This document shows, piece by piece, positions 1 to 10,496 of a stretch of 64,000 nucleotides of DNA. The translations under genes were made by a program, and so were the position numbers. Source of the DNA: an uncultured Alphaproteobacteria bacterium (GTDB lineage Bacteria; Pseudomonadota; Alphaproteobacteria; HIMB59); the NCBI GenBank assembly GCA_902613185.1, contig CACMGP010000001.1:62001-126000 (forward strand), given 5' to 3'. Below the pieces are notes generated by a model. That model did not search any database. It was not told where the DNA came from and was given only the letters and a program-made list of their open reading frames with translations. Positions within the stretch are counted from its first letter, which is position 1, and each line of letters begins with the position of its first letter.

Positions 1-1939
<1,939 letters not shown>

Positions 1940-1961
1940 TTATATTAAAATCAAGATCTGA

Positions 1962-2306
1962 CTAGGATAGTTTTCTTCCGTCATTGAGACCAGCTTCATA
2001 GTCTAGTGGATCTACATCATCTAAGCACCCTAGATTAATACCCATACCGTTTGGATCAGTTCTTCTATTGTGATGAGTGTATATCCCGCAATGCTTGCAA
2101 AAAAAATGTTCAGCTAAGTTTAGATTAAATTGATAAAGAGATAGATCTTCTTTTCCCTTTAAAAGTTTAAAATTAGATTTAGGAACCATTATCATTTTTG
2201 CATTTTTTCTAATACAAATGGAGCAATTGCATTGCATTATTTTTTCAAGATCAGAGTCAATCTCAAACTCAATAGCTTTACAATGACACGATCCTTTATG
2301 AAGCAC
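1962..2306 (-). CDS. GFA/CENP-V domain protein (zinc-binding, Mss4-like fold)
   Basis: A 114-residue protein of the family named after glutathione-dependent formaldehyde-activating enzyme. Near the N-terminus it has GSCHCKAIEFEI, then QCNCSICIRKNA, and in the middle FCKHCGIYTHH; these CxC, CxxC and CxxC clusters are the structural and catalytic zinc ligands of the fold. The family label is misleading: few members are shown to act on formaldehyde, and the substrate here is unknown. The gene overlaps the 3' end of the alpha/beta hydrolase by 11 bases, so the two are probably co-transcribed with the MetY-like gene. A role with small thiol adducts is possible but only inferred from that neighbour. 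Confidence 0.85.
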   Translation of the reverse strand: MLHKGSCHCKAIEFEIDSDLEKIMQCNCSICIRKNAKMIMVPKSNFKLLKGKEDLSLYQFNLNLAEHFFCKHCGIYTHHNRRTDPNGMGINLGCLDDVDPLDYEAGLNDGRKLS

Positions 2307-3105
2307 GACTATTTTCTTTAAAGAAACTTTTTAAAATATTTTTAGTTTCACTCGCTGTTTCTAAAATAGACATATGTCCAGACTCTTCTAGAACAACTGT
2401 TTTGGATCCCTCTATATTTGAAGCTAATTCTAAACCAACTTTTTTTGGTGTCATCTTATCATGTTTGCCAACGATACATAAAGTTGGGTGTTTTATACTT
2501 TTAGCAGCAGTTTCACCATTTGTGTATTTATCGCAAGCATTGAAGTCAGCACCAAGAGTTCCGTCATTATTTGAAGATACCAACTGACCGCCCATACCTA
2601 AATGACTTAATCCTGGAACAGGATGGCCACCTTTATGACCTAAAGGTCCGTGCACCCAATCCATCATAAGATCAACAGCTTTTTGATCTTTATTCAATGC
2701 TAAGTCTAAAAGTTCAGTGTTCATCTTCATTGACATAGATCCGTTGATTAATGCCAGTAAATCTAATTTCTCAGGATGTCTTTGTGCAAATTCTAATCCC
2801 ACCAAGCATCCTTGAGAATGACCTACATATGAGGCTTTCTCAATACCCAAAGCTGTTAACAGGTCTGCAACCCAATCAGCCATCTCTTCAATAGTTTTTA
2901 ATGGTGGTCCCTCGGAGTCACCATGACCGGGTAAATCTACCGCAATTGTATTGTAACCGTGAAATGCAAAGTATCTTGTTTGAAGCACCCATGTGACATG
3001 GCTCAAACCACTACCATGAACAAATACAATCGAGGGTTGATTTTTATCTATTTCTCTTCCACTGGATGTGTAATATGCCTCTTTTCCATTAACTTTTAGC
3101 TTCAT
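2296..3105 (-). CDS. Alpha/beta hydrolase
   Basis: A 269-residue alpha/beta hydrolase fold protein. The oxyanion-hole motif HGSGLSHVTW follows strand 3, the nucleophile elbow is GHSQGC (Ser about residue 97), the acid is probably in CIVGKHDKMTP, and the catalytic histidine is in EESGHMSILE near the C-terminus, so the triad looks complete. There is no signal peptide, so it is cytoplasmic. The start ATG overlaps the stop of the upstream MetY-like gene by four bases, and its 3' end overlaps the GFA-domain gene. The closest general class is lipase/peroxidase/haloalkane-dehalogenase-like esterases. The substrate cannot be read from the sequence. Confidence 0.88.
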   Translation of the reverse strand: MKLKVNGKEAYYTSSGREIDKNQPSIVFVHGSGLSHVTWVLQTRYFAFHGYNTIAVDLPGHGDSEGPPLKTIEEMADWVADLLTALGIEKASYVGHSQGCLVGLEFAQRHPEKLDLLALINGSMSMKMNTELLDLALNKDQKAVDLMMDWVHGPLGHKGGHPVPGLSHLGMGGQLVSSNNDGTLGADFNACDKYTNGETAAKSIKHPTLCIVGKHDKMTPKKVGLELASNIEGSKTVVLEESGHMSILETASETKNILKSFFKENSRAS

Positions 3106-4415
3106 TTAGAAGCTACAAGTCTTGGCTTTTGAGATGCTCTGAAACCATTTTCAAAGTCATTAATGATGTCATCCATGTCTTCCAAGCCAACAGAAAAACG
3201 TATCATATCTTCAGTTAAACCTGCCAACTCTAATGATTTTTTATCCATTTGAGAGTGAGTTGCAGATGCTGGATGAATAACTAGTGATTTTGCGTCGCCA
3301 ACGTTAGCTAAATGTGAAGTTAGTTTTAAAGAGTTTATAAATGCGTGACCAGCTTCTTTGCCTCCCTTTATTCCAAAAGCTATCATTGAGCCAGCGCCCT
3401 TAGGCATTAATTTTGCTGCAACTTTATGATCAGGGTGATCCGGTAAACTTGGATGATTTACCCAAGAAACACTTGGGTTGTTACTTAAGTAATCAACCAT
3501 TATTTTAGTATTGGATAAATGCTTTTCCATTCTCACTGAAAGAGTTTCTATTCCTATTAAAATATTAAATGCATTTGTTGGACTCATACATGGACCAAAG
3601 TCTCTCATGCCCTCTGCCCTTGCTCTCATAGTAAATGCTGCTGGACCAAATTCTTCTGCAAAAGAAAGACCGTGATAACCATCATATGGTTCAGTCATCG
3701 TTGGAAACTTATCTCCCTTAGTCCAATCAAAGTCACCCTTTTCAACAATTATACCACCCATAGAAGTGCCATGACCTGCCATCCATTTTGTTAGAGAGTG
3801 TGTAATTATATCTGCACCTAATTCAAAGAGATTACACAAATATGGTGTGTTAAATGTTCCATCAACCATTAAAGGAATACCTGCGTCTTTTGCTATTTTT
3901 GAAATTTCAGGTAAATCCATAATTTCAATTCCAGGATTACCAATCAACTCACCCCATATACATTTTGTATTTGGTTGAATTGCTTTTTTGAAACCCTCTG
4001 TGTCTCTTGGCTTAACAAAAGTTGTTTCAATACCAAATCTTTTTAAAGTTAGTCTCAGTAAATTAAAAGAACCTCCGTACAATTGTGATGAGGAAACAAT
4101 ATGATCTCCTGCACTACAAATATTTAAAAGAGCTAGCATCATTGCGCTCATACCAGAGGCAGTGGCTAGAGCAGCAGAACCACCTTCTAAAGCTGCAACT
4201 CTTTCTTCAAGAACAGATATAGTTGGGTTGGATATTCTGCTATAGATATGTCCACCCTCCTCTAGATTAAATAAAGCAGCTGCGTGATCTGCATCTTGGA
4301 ATAAGTATGATGTTGTTTGATAAATTGGAACGGCACGGGAGCCAAAATTTTTATCTGGCTGATGCCCACTATGTAAAGTTTTAGTGTTAAACTTATATGT
4401 TTTTGGATCGGTCAT
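3102..4415 (-). CDS. metY: O-acetylhomoserine sulfhydrylase-type PLP enzyme
   Basis: A member of the Cys/Met-metabolism PLP-dependent (gamma-elimination/replacement) family. Length (437 aa) and N-terminus (TLHSGHQPD, then AVPIYQTTSYLFQDADHAAALF) fit the MetY branch, which makes homocysteine from O-acetylhomoserine and sulfide; MetZ-like activity with O-succinylhomoserine cannot be excluded. YSRISNPT and the glycine-rich ALATASGMSAM bind cofactor phosphate, and the Schiff-base lysine is in ITHSLTKWMAGHG. It heads an overlapping trio with the hydrolase and GFA genes. The 47 bases upstream show no convincing Shine-Dalgarno sequence and are too short for a normal SAM riboswitch. Confidence 0.88.
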   Translation of the reverse strand: MTDPKTYKFNTKTLHSGHQPDKNFGSRAVPIYQTTSYLFQDADHAAALFNLEEGGHIYSRISNPTISVLEERVAALEGGSAALATASGMSAMMLALLNICSAGDHIVSSSQLYGGSFNLLRLTLKRFGIETTFVKPRDTEGFKKAIQPNTKCIWGELIGNPGIEIMDLPEISKIAKDAGIPLMVDGTFNTPYLCNLFELGADIITHSLTKWMAGHGTSMGGIIVEKGDFDWTKGDKFPTMTEPYDGYHGLSFAEEFGPAAFTMRARAEGMRDFGPCMSPTNAFNILIGIETLSVRMEKHLSNTKIMVDYLSNNPSVSWVNHPSLPDHPDHKVAAKLMPKGAGSMIAFGIKGGKEAGHAFINSLKLTSHLANVGDAKSLVIHPASATHSQMDKKSLELAGLTEDMIRFSVGLEDMDDIINDFENGFRASQKPRLVASK

Positions 4416-4462
4416 AATTTAAACATATCATAATTTTTATATTGAAAGTATTACAAAAAGTC

Positions 4463-5734
4463 TCAATTCATACACTTTGGCTCAAAACCAAAATTTCTAT
4501 CAACAAAATACTGAGATTTTTTTGCTTTCCACATATAATTATTTCTGACATGTGTTGGGTCTCTGTCTGAAAAATTTTCAATTAACCAATCTAAAGAAAT
4601 AGCCATTTGATGAACATGATAAGCGGCATCTTTTTGATCAGTTGAAAAATTCTTTAGACCGCTTGGATCTTTTCGTTCTCTGTACTTTTCAACATCTGTA
4701 AGACCTAAATTAAGAACATCTATAGTTTTAAAAATTCTTTGTTTTAACTCTGCAGGAAACTTATTGTAATTCCATACTTCTGTTATAGCCAATAAACCTA
4801 AAAGATTATTTACACCTTGTGAGTGATACCAGACATCGCGAACACCTCTGAAACTATTATTATGAATGTAGCCATCTTCATAAATTACCTTACTAGCTTT
4901 TTTAATACCTCTATCAAACCAAAAATCTACTTCTTCTAATTTATTTTTCCATGCTAGATAAGCTATAACAGAAATTGTACCATCTGCCATTTGGATAAAA
5001 CCACGATCATCGTTTAAATGTTTATCAGCCCAAGGAAAAATATATTTTTCGTATAATTTTTGAATGTATTTATCAATTAAGATAAATTGTTCTTTTGAGA
5101 ACTGGTCTTTAACCAGATATGCGTTAATTATAAAACTAGCACCATATATTTGAGCTTCGTGAACTTTATGTGGTAAGCATTTAGCTTTTGTATCTCCTTT
5201 TGAGCCGCCATAACAACTTTTAGGTGTTTTACCTTCTTCTTTGAGTTTATTAATATCTTCTAAAGTCATAGTGTTTAAAAAAACACCAGACTCTGCCCAA
5301 GCTGTCATAATTTGAGTAATTGAATCTGATTGTAGCTCCATATTATTAGAAATAATTGCATTAATAATAGATCCGTGTAACAAGGCTAATCTTGATGTAT
5401 GTTTTTCATGATTAACGGAAAGGCTGTTTGATCTATCTTCATGCTCTTTTTGCCAATCGTATTCAGTTAACTTCATCAAATAGTTAAAATTTTTCTCGTT
5501 TGTAAGGTCAAGATCTAATTCACTATATTTTTCTCCATAGCTTCCATCACCATGAACTCCTTTTATGGTGCATGTATTTGAATTCAATACATGTGCAAAA
5601 AAATACTTTGGAATAACGGTGGTAGAATTTTTATCAAATTCAAATTTATTCTCCTCAACTATTTTTCCATCTTTGAAAGTTAAAGAAAATGAAAGACTAG
5701 GTATTAAAAATAATAAGATAAAAATATTTTTCAT
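4463..5734 (-). CDS. Secreted protein of unknown function (helical, possible lyase-type toroid)
   Basis: A 423-residue protein with a clear signal peptide (MKNIFILLFLIPSLSFS, cleavage probably before LTF), so periplasmic or secreted. The mature part is predominantly helical and rich in Trp, Tyr and His. It includes TAWAESGVFLNTM, RGVRDVWYHSQGVNNLLGL and AAYHVHQMAISLDWL, spacing reminiscent of alpha/alpha-toroid polysaccharide lyases such as the alginate-lyase-like families. I cannot identify a catalytic set with certainty. Three cysteines (CTIKG, KSCYGG, KCLPH) could form disulfides. It lies 34 bases downstream of the phosphorylase stop on the opposite side of no obvious terminator: the block upstream of it in transcription ends at 5769 after this gene begins, so it is transcribed separately or read toward metY. 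Function is not assigned. Confidence 0.75.
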   Translation of the reverse strand: MKNIFILLFLIPSLSFSLTFKDGKIVEENKFEFDKNSTTVIPKYFFAHVLNSNTCTIKGVHGDGSYGEKYSELDLDLTNEKNFNYLMKLTEYDWQKEHEDRSNSLSVNHEKHTSRLALLHGSIINAIISNNMELQSDSITQIMTAWAESGVFLNTMTLEDINKLKEEGKTPKSCYGGSKGDTKAKCLPHKVHEAQIYGASFIINAYLVKDQFSKEQFILIDKYIQKLYEKYIFPWADKHLNDDRGFIQMADGTISVIAYLAWKNKLEEVDFWFDRGIKKASKVIYEDGYIHNNSFRGVRDVWYHSQGVNNLLGLLAITEVWNYNKFPAELKQRIFKTIDVLNLGLTDVEKYRERKDPSGLKNFSTDQKDAAYHVHQMAISLDWLIENFSDRDPTHVRNNYMWKAKKSQYFVDRNFGFEPKCMN

Positions 5735-5768
5735 TAGTATAAGAGTATCTTAAATATAAATAAGTTTA

Positions 5769-7520
5769 TCAATAGTTAGTAATCCATAGAGTTTGGTAAG
5801 CCTTTAGAGTAATTGTTGATTTGATATCAATAATTATCTCATTAGAGATTAAATCCCACCATTCATTTGATGCTATTAGATTTAATTCTGACAAATCTAA
5901 ATATTGGAACACATTAGTTACATTGCTTACACAAAAAATTGATTGCCTTTTGTCATGACTTTGTCTCCAAAAACCAAAAAAGTTCTTACCTAAATTAAAT
6001 GTAAATTGTGTAGCATTTGGATGAAATGCAGATTGGTTTTTTCTAATTTCAATTAATTTTGATAATTGATTATATATTTTTGAATTAAAAGTATCAGTAT
6101 TTGCAAGTAACCCATCAATTTCATCATACTTCCAAGATCTTCTATTTATAGATCTATGATTTTTTGTTTGCTCTAGCTTTTCATAGTCATTTGTAGAGCC
6201 CAAAATACTATGTATGTAAAATGCTGGTATGCCCTCAAGTCCTAGCATTATTGCATGGCAACAAATAAATCTTTCAATTTGCAAATGATCACTTCCTTGA
6301 AATGTTCCTTTCATAGCATCGATGAGTGAGATATTTATTTCATAAACAGTCTCGGTGTTATCTGTTTTTTTTCTTTTGGTAGTTTTTGCTCCAAAATCAG
6401 TCATGATATCTACTAAGTTATTTCTCTCTTTTTCTGTTAAAATTCCCTCTGTCGGTCTCAAGCCAATACCATCATGAGACGCTATGAAATTGAAATAAGA
6501 TGTATGATCTTTTGCAGGGGGCATGCCCATAGACCATTTACGAAGAGCTGTGCTATCTCCCATCACAAGAGTCCATAGTAGCAAGGGCGGTAGTGCAAAG
6601 TTGTATACAGCATTTGCTTCATCGTTTTCACCGAAATAACTAAGATTTTCTAAATTAGGTAAATTTGTTTCAGTTATAAGTAAAGTATTTTTACTAAATG
6701 CATTCAAAAGTGTTCTAATTAATTTCACAACTTCATGAGTCTGCGGTAAGTTTAGACAGTTGGTGTCATGTTCTTTCCAAAGGAAAGCAATGGCATCTAA
6801 CCTAAATACTCTAACACCATTTTTAAGATATAAATGAATTAACTTAATGAAGAAAAATAAAACCTCAGGATTTTTAAAATTAAAGTCAACTTGATCATGG
6901 CTGAAAGTACACCATAAATAATAAATTTCTTTATTAATTTCAAATTCTCTAAAAAGATCTGAGCTTCTAGGGCGAACGACTTGGTCATAACCTTGTTTGT
7001 TTTTAAGTTTTATAAAAAAATTTTGTGTTTCAGTTTTATTTTCAATAAAAGATTTAAAATATTTACTTTCAATAGATGCATGATTAATAACAATATCACT
7101 CATTATCCTAAAATTTTTTGATAGTGATTTGATATCTTTCCAATCACCTAAATCAGACCTTACTTCTTCATAATCAGTTATAGAAAATCCATCATCTGAA
7201 CTGTAAGGAAAAAAAGGTAGAATGTGCAAATTGTTGAATTGTTTTTTACAATACTTGTCTAAGAACTTACTTAAAGTTTTTAATTTATTATTTTTTTCTT
7301 CATATATTGAGTCACCATACGTAATTAAGAAAACATCTTTTTGAGACCAATTAGGCTCAGAAATACCTAGGTCTTTATTTTGAAATAAATCAAGAACTCT
7401 ATTAATTAATTTCAAAATTTCATTTTGATCTAATATATCCTTGTAAATTATTTGAAAATGTATGTTTAGATTATTTTTTAATTCTTCTTGCACTTTAGGA
7501 ATTATCTTCCATGACGGCAT
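5769..7520 (-). CDS. GH13_18 glycoside phosphorylase, probable glucosylglycerate phosphorylase
   Basis: An alpha-amylase-superfamily phosphorylase of the sucrose/glucosylglycerate phosphorylase subfamily. Expected reaction: glucosylglycerate plus phosphate gives glucose-1-phosphate and glycerate. The nucleophile aspartate is in VFRLDAIAFLWKE (Asp242), the acid/base in LLITETNLP (Glu284) and the transition-state aspartate in IASHDGIGLRP (Asp350). FPYSSDDGFSITDY is the conserved region I. The length of 583 aa is closer to glucosylglycerate phosphorylases (E. coli YcjM type) than to sucrose phosphorylases of about 500 aa. The start overlaps the GpgS-like gene by 26 bases. Co-location with a glucosyl-3-phosphoglycerate synthase-like gene and a glycerate kinase favours glucosylglycerate as substrate; sucrose or glucosylglycerol remain alternatives. 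Confidence 0.85.
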   Translation of the reverse strand: MPSWKIIPKVQEELKNNLNIHFQIIYKDILDQNEILKLINRVLDLFQNKDLGISEPNWSQKDVFLITYGDSIYEEKNNKLKTLSKFLDKYCKKQFNNLHILPFFPYSSDDGFSITDYEEVRSDLGDWKDIKSLSKNFRIMSDIVINHASIESKYFKSFIENKTETQNFFIKLKNKQGYDQVVRPRSSDLFREFEINKEIYYLWCTFSHDQVDFNFKNPEVLFFFIKLIHLYLKNGVRVFRLDAIAFLWKEHDTNCLNLPQTHEVVKLIRTLLNAFSKNTLLITETNLPNLENLSYFGENDEANAVYNFALPPLLLWTLVMGDSTALRKWSMGMPPAKDHTSYFNFIASHDGIGLRPTEGILTEKERNNLVDIMTDFGAKTTKRKKTDNTETVYEINISLIDAMKGTFQGSDHLQIERFICCHAIMLGLEGIPAFYIHSILGSTNDYEKLEQTKNHRSINRRSWKYDEIDGLLANTDTFNSKIYNQLSKLIEIRKNQSAFHPNATQFTFNLGKNFFGFWRQSHDKRQSIFCVSNVTNVFQYLDLSELNLIASNEWWDLISNEIIIDIKSTITLKAYQTLWITNY

Positions 7521-8706
7521 TATTAAAAGATTTTAAAATAGTTGGGTCAGCACTATCAACTCTTCTCCAAGTTGGTATATTTGGATTTTCACTTGGTGAG
7601 TCTAGGAATATTTTTCCTGCTTCGATAATATTTTGTGCAAAGAGTTCAACCATTTCCTCTTCTTTGTGGACATCGAAGTTTAATCCATTCATCTCTGCAT
7701 CTGTTTTATAAATCTGAACCATATCAAGGGCTAATCTATAATATGTTGCTTTTAGTGTTCTAAACTTCTCATTAGAAAATATATGACCTTGTGTAGCTAA
7801 TTTTCTAAATAAAGCTTTAGAAATATCTATTGTCATTTTAGATAAACCCTTTTGCCGATTATTTTTAGAGACCTCTTGGTGTTTATGTTCATAGGTATCT
7901 GCTATATCTACTTGGCAAATTTTATTATTAGCAAAGTTCCTATACATTTCAGAGAGTATTCCAATTTCAAGGCCCCAATCATGTGGAATTCTTATGTCAT
8001 TCAATAAATTATATTTAAATGAAAATTCACCAGCCAGAGGATATTTAAATATATCTAAGAAATTTAAATATTCATTAAATCCAACCATTTTCTGTAAGGA
8101 TTTAACTAAAGGTGTAACTAGTAACCTTGTCACTCTTCCATTCATGGATTTTTGAGCGACCCTAGGATAAAAACCTTTACAAAAATCAAATGAAAATTTT
8201 GGATTAGCAACAGGGTAAAATAGTTTCGCTACTAATTTTTTATCATAGGTGACTATATCACAATCATGCATTGCAACAGATCCCGACTCTTTCAGAGAAA
8301 TTACAAATCCCATGCAGTACCAAATATTTCTTCCTTTCCCCTTTTCAGCAGGAGCAAGGTCCATTTTAGATAAATGTTGATCTATTTTTTTTAATTTGGG
8401 TCCATCATTCCAAAGGATGTATTTTTTTTGAGGTAGTACTGAAAAAAATTTTTTAGCTTTTACAAATTCTTGTTTATTGGCTTGATCTAAACCGATAACA
8501 ATATTTTTTAAGTATTTAACTTTTTTTAAGGTATTCACAATATATGTTAAAGCTGGCTTTTCTAACTCTGAATACAAAGAAGGAAGAATTAAAGTCATGG
8601 GTGAGACTTTTGAAAAGTCTAAAAGTTCTTTTTCAATTTCCTCTATAGGTTTCGAATTAAAATTATGTAGGGTAGCTATAACACCGTTTTGATGAAAATC
8701 AGGCAT
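7495..8706 (-). CDS. gpgS: Glucosyl-3-phosphoglycerate synthase-like glycosyltransferase (GT81-like)
   Basis: Expected to transfer glucose (or mannose) from an NDP-sugar to 3-phosphoglycerate, the first step of glucosylglycerate synthesis. A GT-A fold is indicated by the start VSPMTLILPSLYSEL, the GKGRNIWYCMG loop (about 123-133) and the metal-binding SVAMHDCDIVTYD, with DCD at 148-150. The C-terminal half has IPHDWGLEIGILSEMYRN and DTYEHKHQEVS, typical acceptor-site features of GpgS and the related mannosylglycerate synthases. At 403 aa it is somewhat longer than actinobacterial GpgS (about 320 aa), and resembles the bifunctional mannosyl/glucosyl type. It follows the HAD gene by two bases and overlaps the phosphorylase start, so all are probably translated from one mRNA. 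Confidence 0.82.
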   Translation of the reverse strand: MPDFHQNGVIATLHNFNSKPIEEIEKELLDFSKVSPMTLILPSLYSELEKPALTYIVNTLKKVKYLKNIVIGLDQANKQEFVKAKKFFSVLPQKKYILWNDGPKLKKIDQHLSKMDLAPAEKGKGRNIWYCMGFVISLKESGSVAMHDCDIVTYDKKLVAKLFYPVANPKFSFDFCKGFYPRVAQKSMNGRVTRLLVTPLVKSLQKMVGFNEYLNFLDIFKYPLAGEFSFKYNLLNDIRIPHDWGLEIGILSEMYRNFANNKICQVDIADTYEHKHQEVSKNNRQKGLSKMTIDISKALFRKLATQGHIFSNEKFRTLKATYYRLALDMVQIYKTDAEMNGLNFDVHKEEEMVELFAQNIIEAGKIFLDSPSENPNIPTWRRVDSADPTILKSFNNAVMEDNS

Positions 8707-8708
8707 GG

Positions 8709-9542
8709 TTAAAAAATCTTATTCTCTAATGTTTTATTTAATTTATACAGGACTTCACTCCAACCGTCAGGTGCAATCTTTGATGATTTAAAAACATTTT
8801 TTTTATTAAGACGCAATTTTGGATATGTGTCGGAGGAATTTTTTATCAGGCAGGAGTATTTACAAGAATTTAACATGTCAATATCATTTTTACTGTCACC
8901 CAGAGCTATAGTATTTATTGAGTATTTATCACGAAATTGAATATCATAAGCATGAGATATTAGCTTTTTAGCTATTCTTTTGTTGCATATAGAGGAAATT
9001 TGCATGAACCTACTCCCTTTAATCAAAACTCCATCTTTTTCAGATTTAAGATCTTTTTTAAATAGTTTTAATTTTGTTAAATTATCTTCCCAAAGTATGA
9101 TTTGACTTGCCTCACGATCTAGCATCATATTAGTGTTATTCAAATTCGTGTATTTTTTTAAAATCTTTGGTGAGAGATCTTGGGCAATGAAAAAATTATA
9201 TTTTTTTTGTTTCAGTTTTAAAAATTGATACCAATTCTTTGAAGATAATTTAGCAATTCGAACACTCCAATATCTTCCAAATGAAGATGAGTTTTTAATT
9301 TTATTAAATCTTATTTTAGGGAAATATATAACAGCACCATTTTCAGTACTAAAAGGCATATTTAATAATTTTAATTCTTTAAGTAATTTTTTACATTCGC
9401 TAAATGTTTTACTAGTATTAAAAATAATTTCATTCTTATTATTGATAATTGTGGATATCGTTTTCTTATTAGCTCCAAAGGAATAGTTTTCATGATCAAG
9501 TAAAGTTCCATCAAGATCAGTAAAAATAAGATATCTTTTCAT
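8709..9542 (-). CDS. HAD-IIB phosphatase, mannosyl/glucosyl-3-phosphoglycerate phosphatase-like
   Basis: A 277-residue HAD hydrolase of the MPGP (YedP/MpgP) type. Motif I is FTDLDGTLLDHENYSF (nucleophile Asp9, acid/base Asp11), motif II is NTSKTFSEC, the cap carries MPFSTENGAVIYFP, and motif IV is IALGDSKNDIDML. In this context it would dephosphorylate glucosyl-3-phosphoglycerate to glucosylglycerate. The STENGAVIY segment is a strong marker of the mannosyl-3-phosphoglycerate phosphatase subgroup. The start overlaps the glycerate kinase stop as ATGA, and the GT follows two bases after the stop, so the three are translationally coupled. Specificity for glucosyl versus mannosyl substrate cannot be decided from the sequence. 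Confidence 0.83.
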   Translation of the reverse strand: MKRYLIFTDLDGTLLDHENYSFGANKKTISTIINNKNEIIFNTSKTFSECKKLLKELKLLNMPFSTENGAVIYFPKIRFNKIKNSSSFGRYWSVRIAKLSSKNWYQFLKLKQKKYNFFIAQDLSPKILKKYTNLNNTNMMLDREASQIILWEDNLTKLKLFKKDLKSEKDGVLIKGSRFMQISSICNKRIAKKLISHAYDIQFRDKYSINTIALGDSKNDIDMLNSCKYSCLIKNSSDTYPKLRLNKKNVFKSSKIAPDGWSEVLYKLNKTLENKIF

Positions 9543-10393
9543 TTATATGAGATTTTTTTAATTGATTGATTTCGATCTAAAGTTATTAAAACATTACAAT
9601 AACTTGGTGTAGTTAATGACATCCATTTAGATAATTTTTGATAATATTTGATAAATTGGTGGAGCTTTTTTTTCAGACGAACATTACTCTTTAATGATCG
9701 AAGATCTAATTCTTGTTTATATTTCCAATCAATTACAAATTCCCAATTTGGAAATTTTATAAATATATAATAATCGAATTTTTTAAAAAGTTTTTGGTAG
9801 TCATTTAGGGCACTATTATATGCAGTTCTCCAAATTAAATTAGAGTCATTCTTCTTTTCTAAGTCATTAATGTTCATTTTTAAATATTTTATGTCGATTG
9901 GTTTTGAGCCAACACACCAACCCTCTAAAATTAACAAATCTACTTTACTAATTTTTCTTCTATAATTTTTTTTGTCGTCAGTAACTTTATCAAAGACAGG
10001 AATATAGACTGGAAATTTCTTTTTTATTAAATTATTTATTACTTTATCGAGTAATTTTAAATTGTGAGTACCAGGTACACCTCTAGTTTCAAATAAATCT
10101 GTGTTGAATTTTCTGGCCAATCGTTTTCTTTGAAAAGGTGATAGATAAAAATCATCAATACTTAATATAACAACATTCTTTGAGTAAAATTTTAGAAAAA
10201 ATTTTTTAATTAGAACTGATAAAGTAGACTTGCCTGAACCCTGGGAACCTGCAATCATAAGTGTTTTCTTATATTTTAAGTGAGATAATAATTTAAGGTA
10301 GTTATCTTTTATTTCATTATGACTAACATTCTTACCTGTTAATCTTTTCAGTGTATCTTGTGTAAATTTTAGTTTAGCTGTAATTTCTGACAT
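9539..10393 (-). CDS. D-glycerate 3-kinase (GLYK-type P-loop kinase)
   Basis: Phosphorylates D-glycerate, probably to 3-phosphoglycerate. A Walker A is seen in MIAGSQGSGKSTLS (about residues 47-58), followed by ILSIDDFYLSPFQRKRLA and the family-specific ETRGVPGTHNLKLLD; further on are PVFDKVTDDKKNY and LLILEGWCVGSKP. These match the plant/yeast GLYK-Tda10 and bacterial YggC group rather than the GarK/GlxK kinases. It is the first enzyme gene of the glucosylglycerate block, 103 bases after the permease gene and overlapping the HAD gene by four bases. In breakdown it would channel the glycerate released by the phosphorylase into glycolysis; in synthesis its product is the acceptor for the GT. 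Confidence 0.85.
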   Translation of the reverse strand: MSEITAKLKFTQDTLKRLTGKNVSHNEIKDNYLKLLSHLKYKKTLMIAGSQGSGKSTLSVLIKKFFLKFYSKNVVILSIDDFYLSPFQRKRLARKFNTDLFETRGVPGTHNLKLLDKVINNLIKKKFPVYIPVFDKVTDDKKNYRRKISKVDLLILEGWCVGSKPIDIKYLKMNINDLEKKNDSNLIWRTAYNSALNDYQKLFKKFDYYIFIKFPNWEFVIDWKYKQELDLRSLKSNVRLKKKLHQFIKYYQKLSKWMSLTTPSYCNVLITLDRNQSIKKISYK

Positions 10394-10446
10394 TAATAAT
10401 AAATATTATTTTAGAGGATATTTTACTAAAATTACATGTACCAGAT

Positions 10447-10462
10447 AAAGTAAAAATACTTT
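10447..10462. repeat. Short perfect inverted repeat in the permease-glycerate kinase gap
   Basis: AAAGTA-AAAA-TACTTT is a perfect 6-bp palindrome with a 4-base centre inside the 103-base gap between the permease gene and glycerate kinase, the largest gap in this block. It could be a weak mRNA hairpin (processing or partial termination) or an operator half-site pair. In DNA this AT-rich it may be chance. Confidence 0.25.
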
Positions 10463-10496
10463 GATATTTCGATTTAAAAAATTTAAATAACTTAAA

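Noticed and set aside
4416-4462. Possible SAM riboswitch upstream of metY
   Set aside because: SAM-binding leaders are known before metY in related marine bacteria, but only 47 bases exist here and I could not build the needed pseudoknot.
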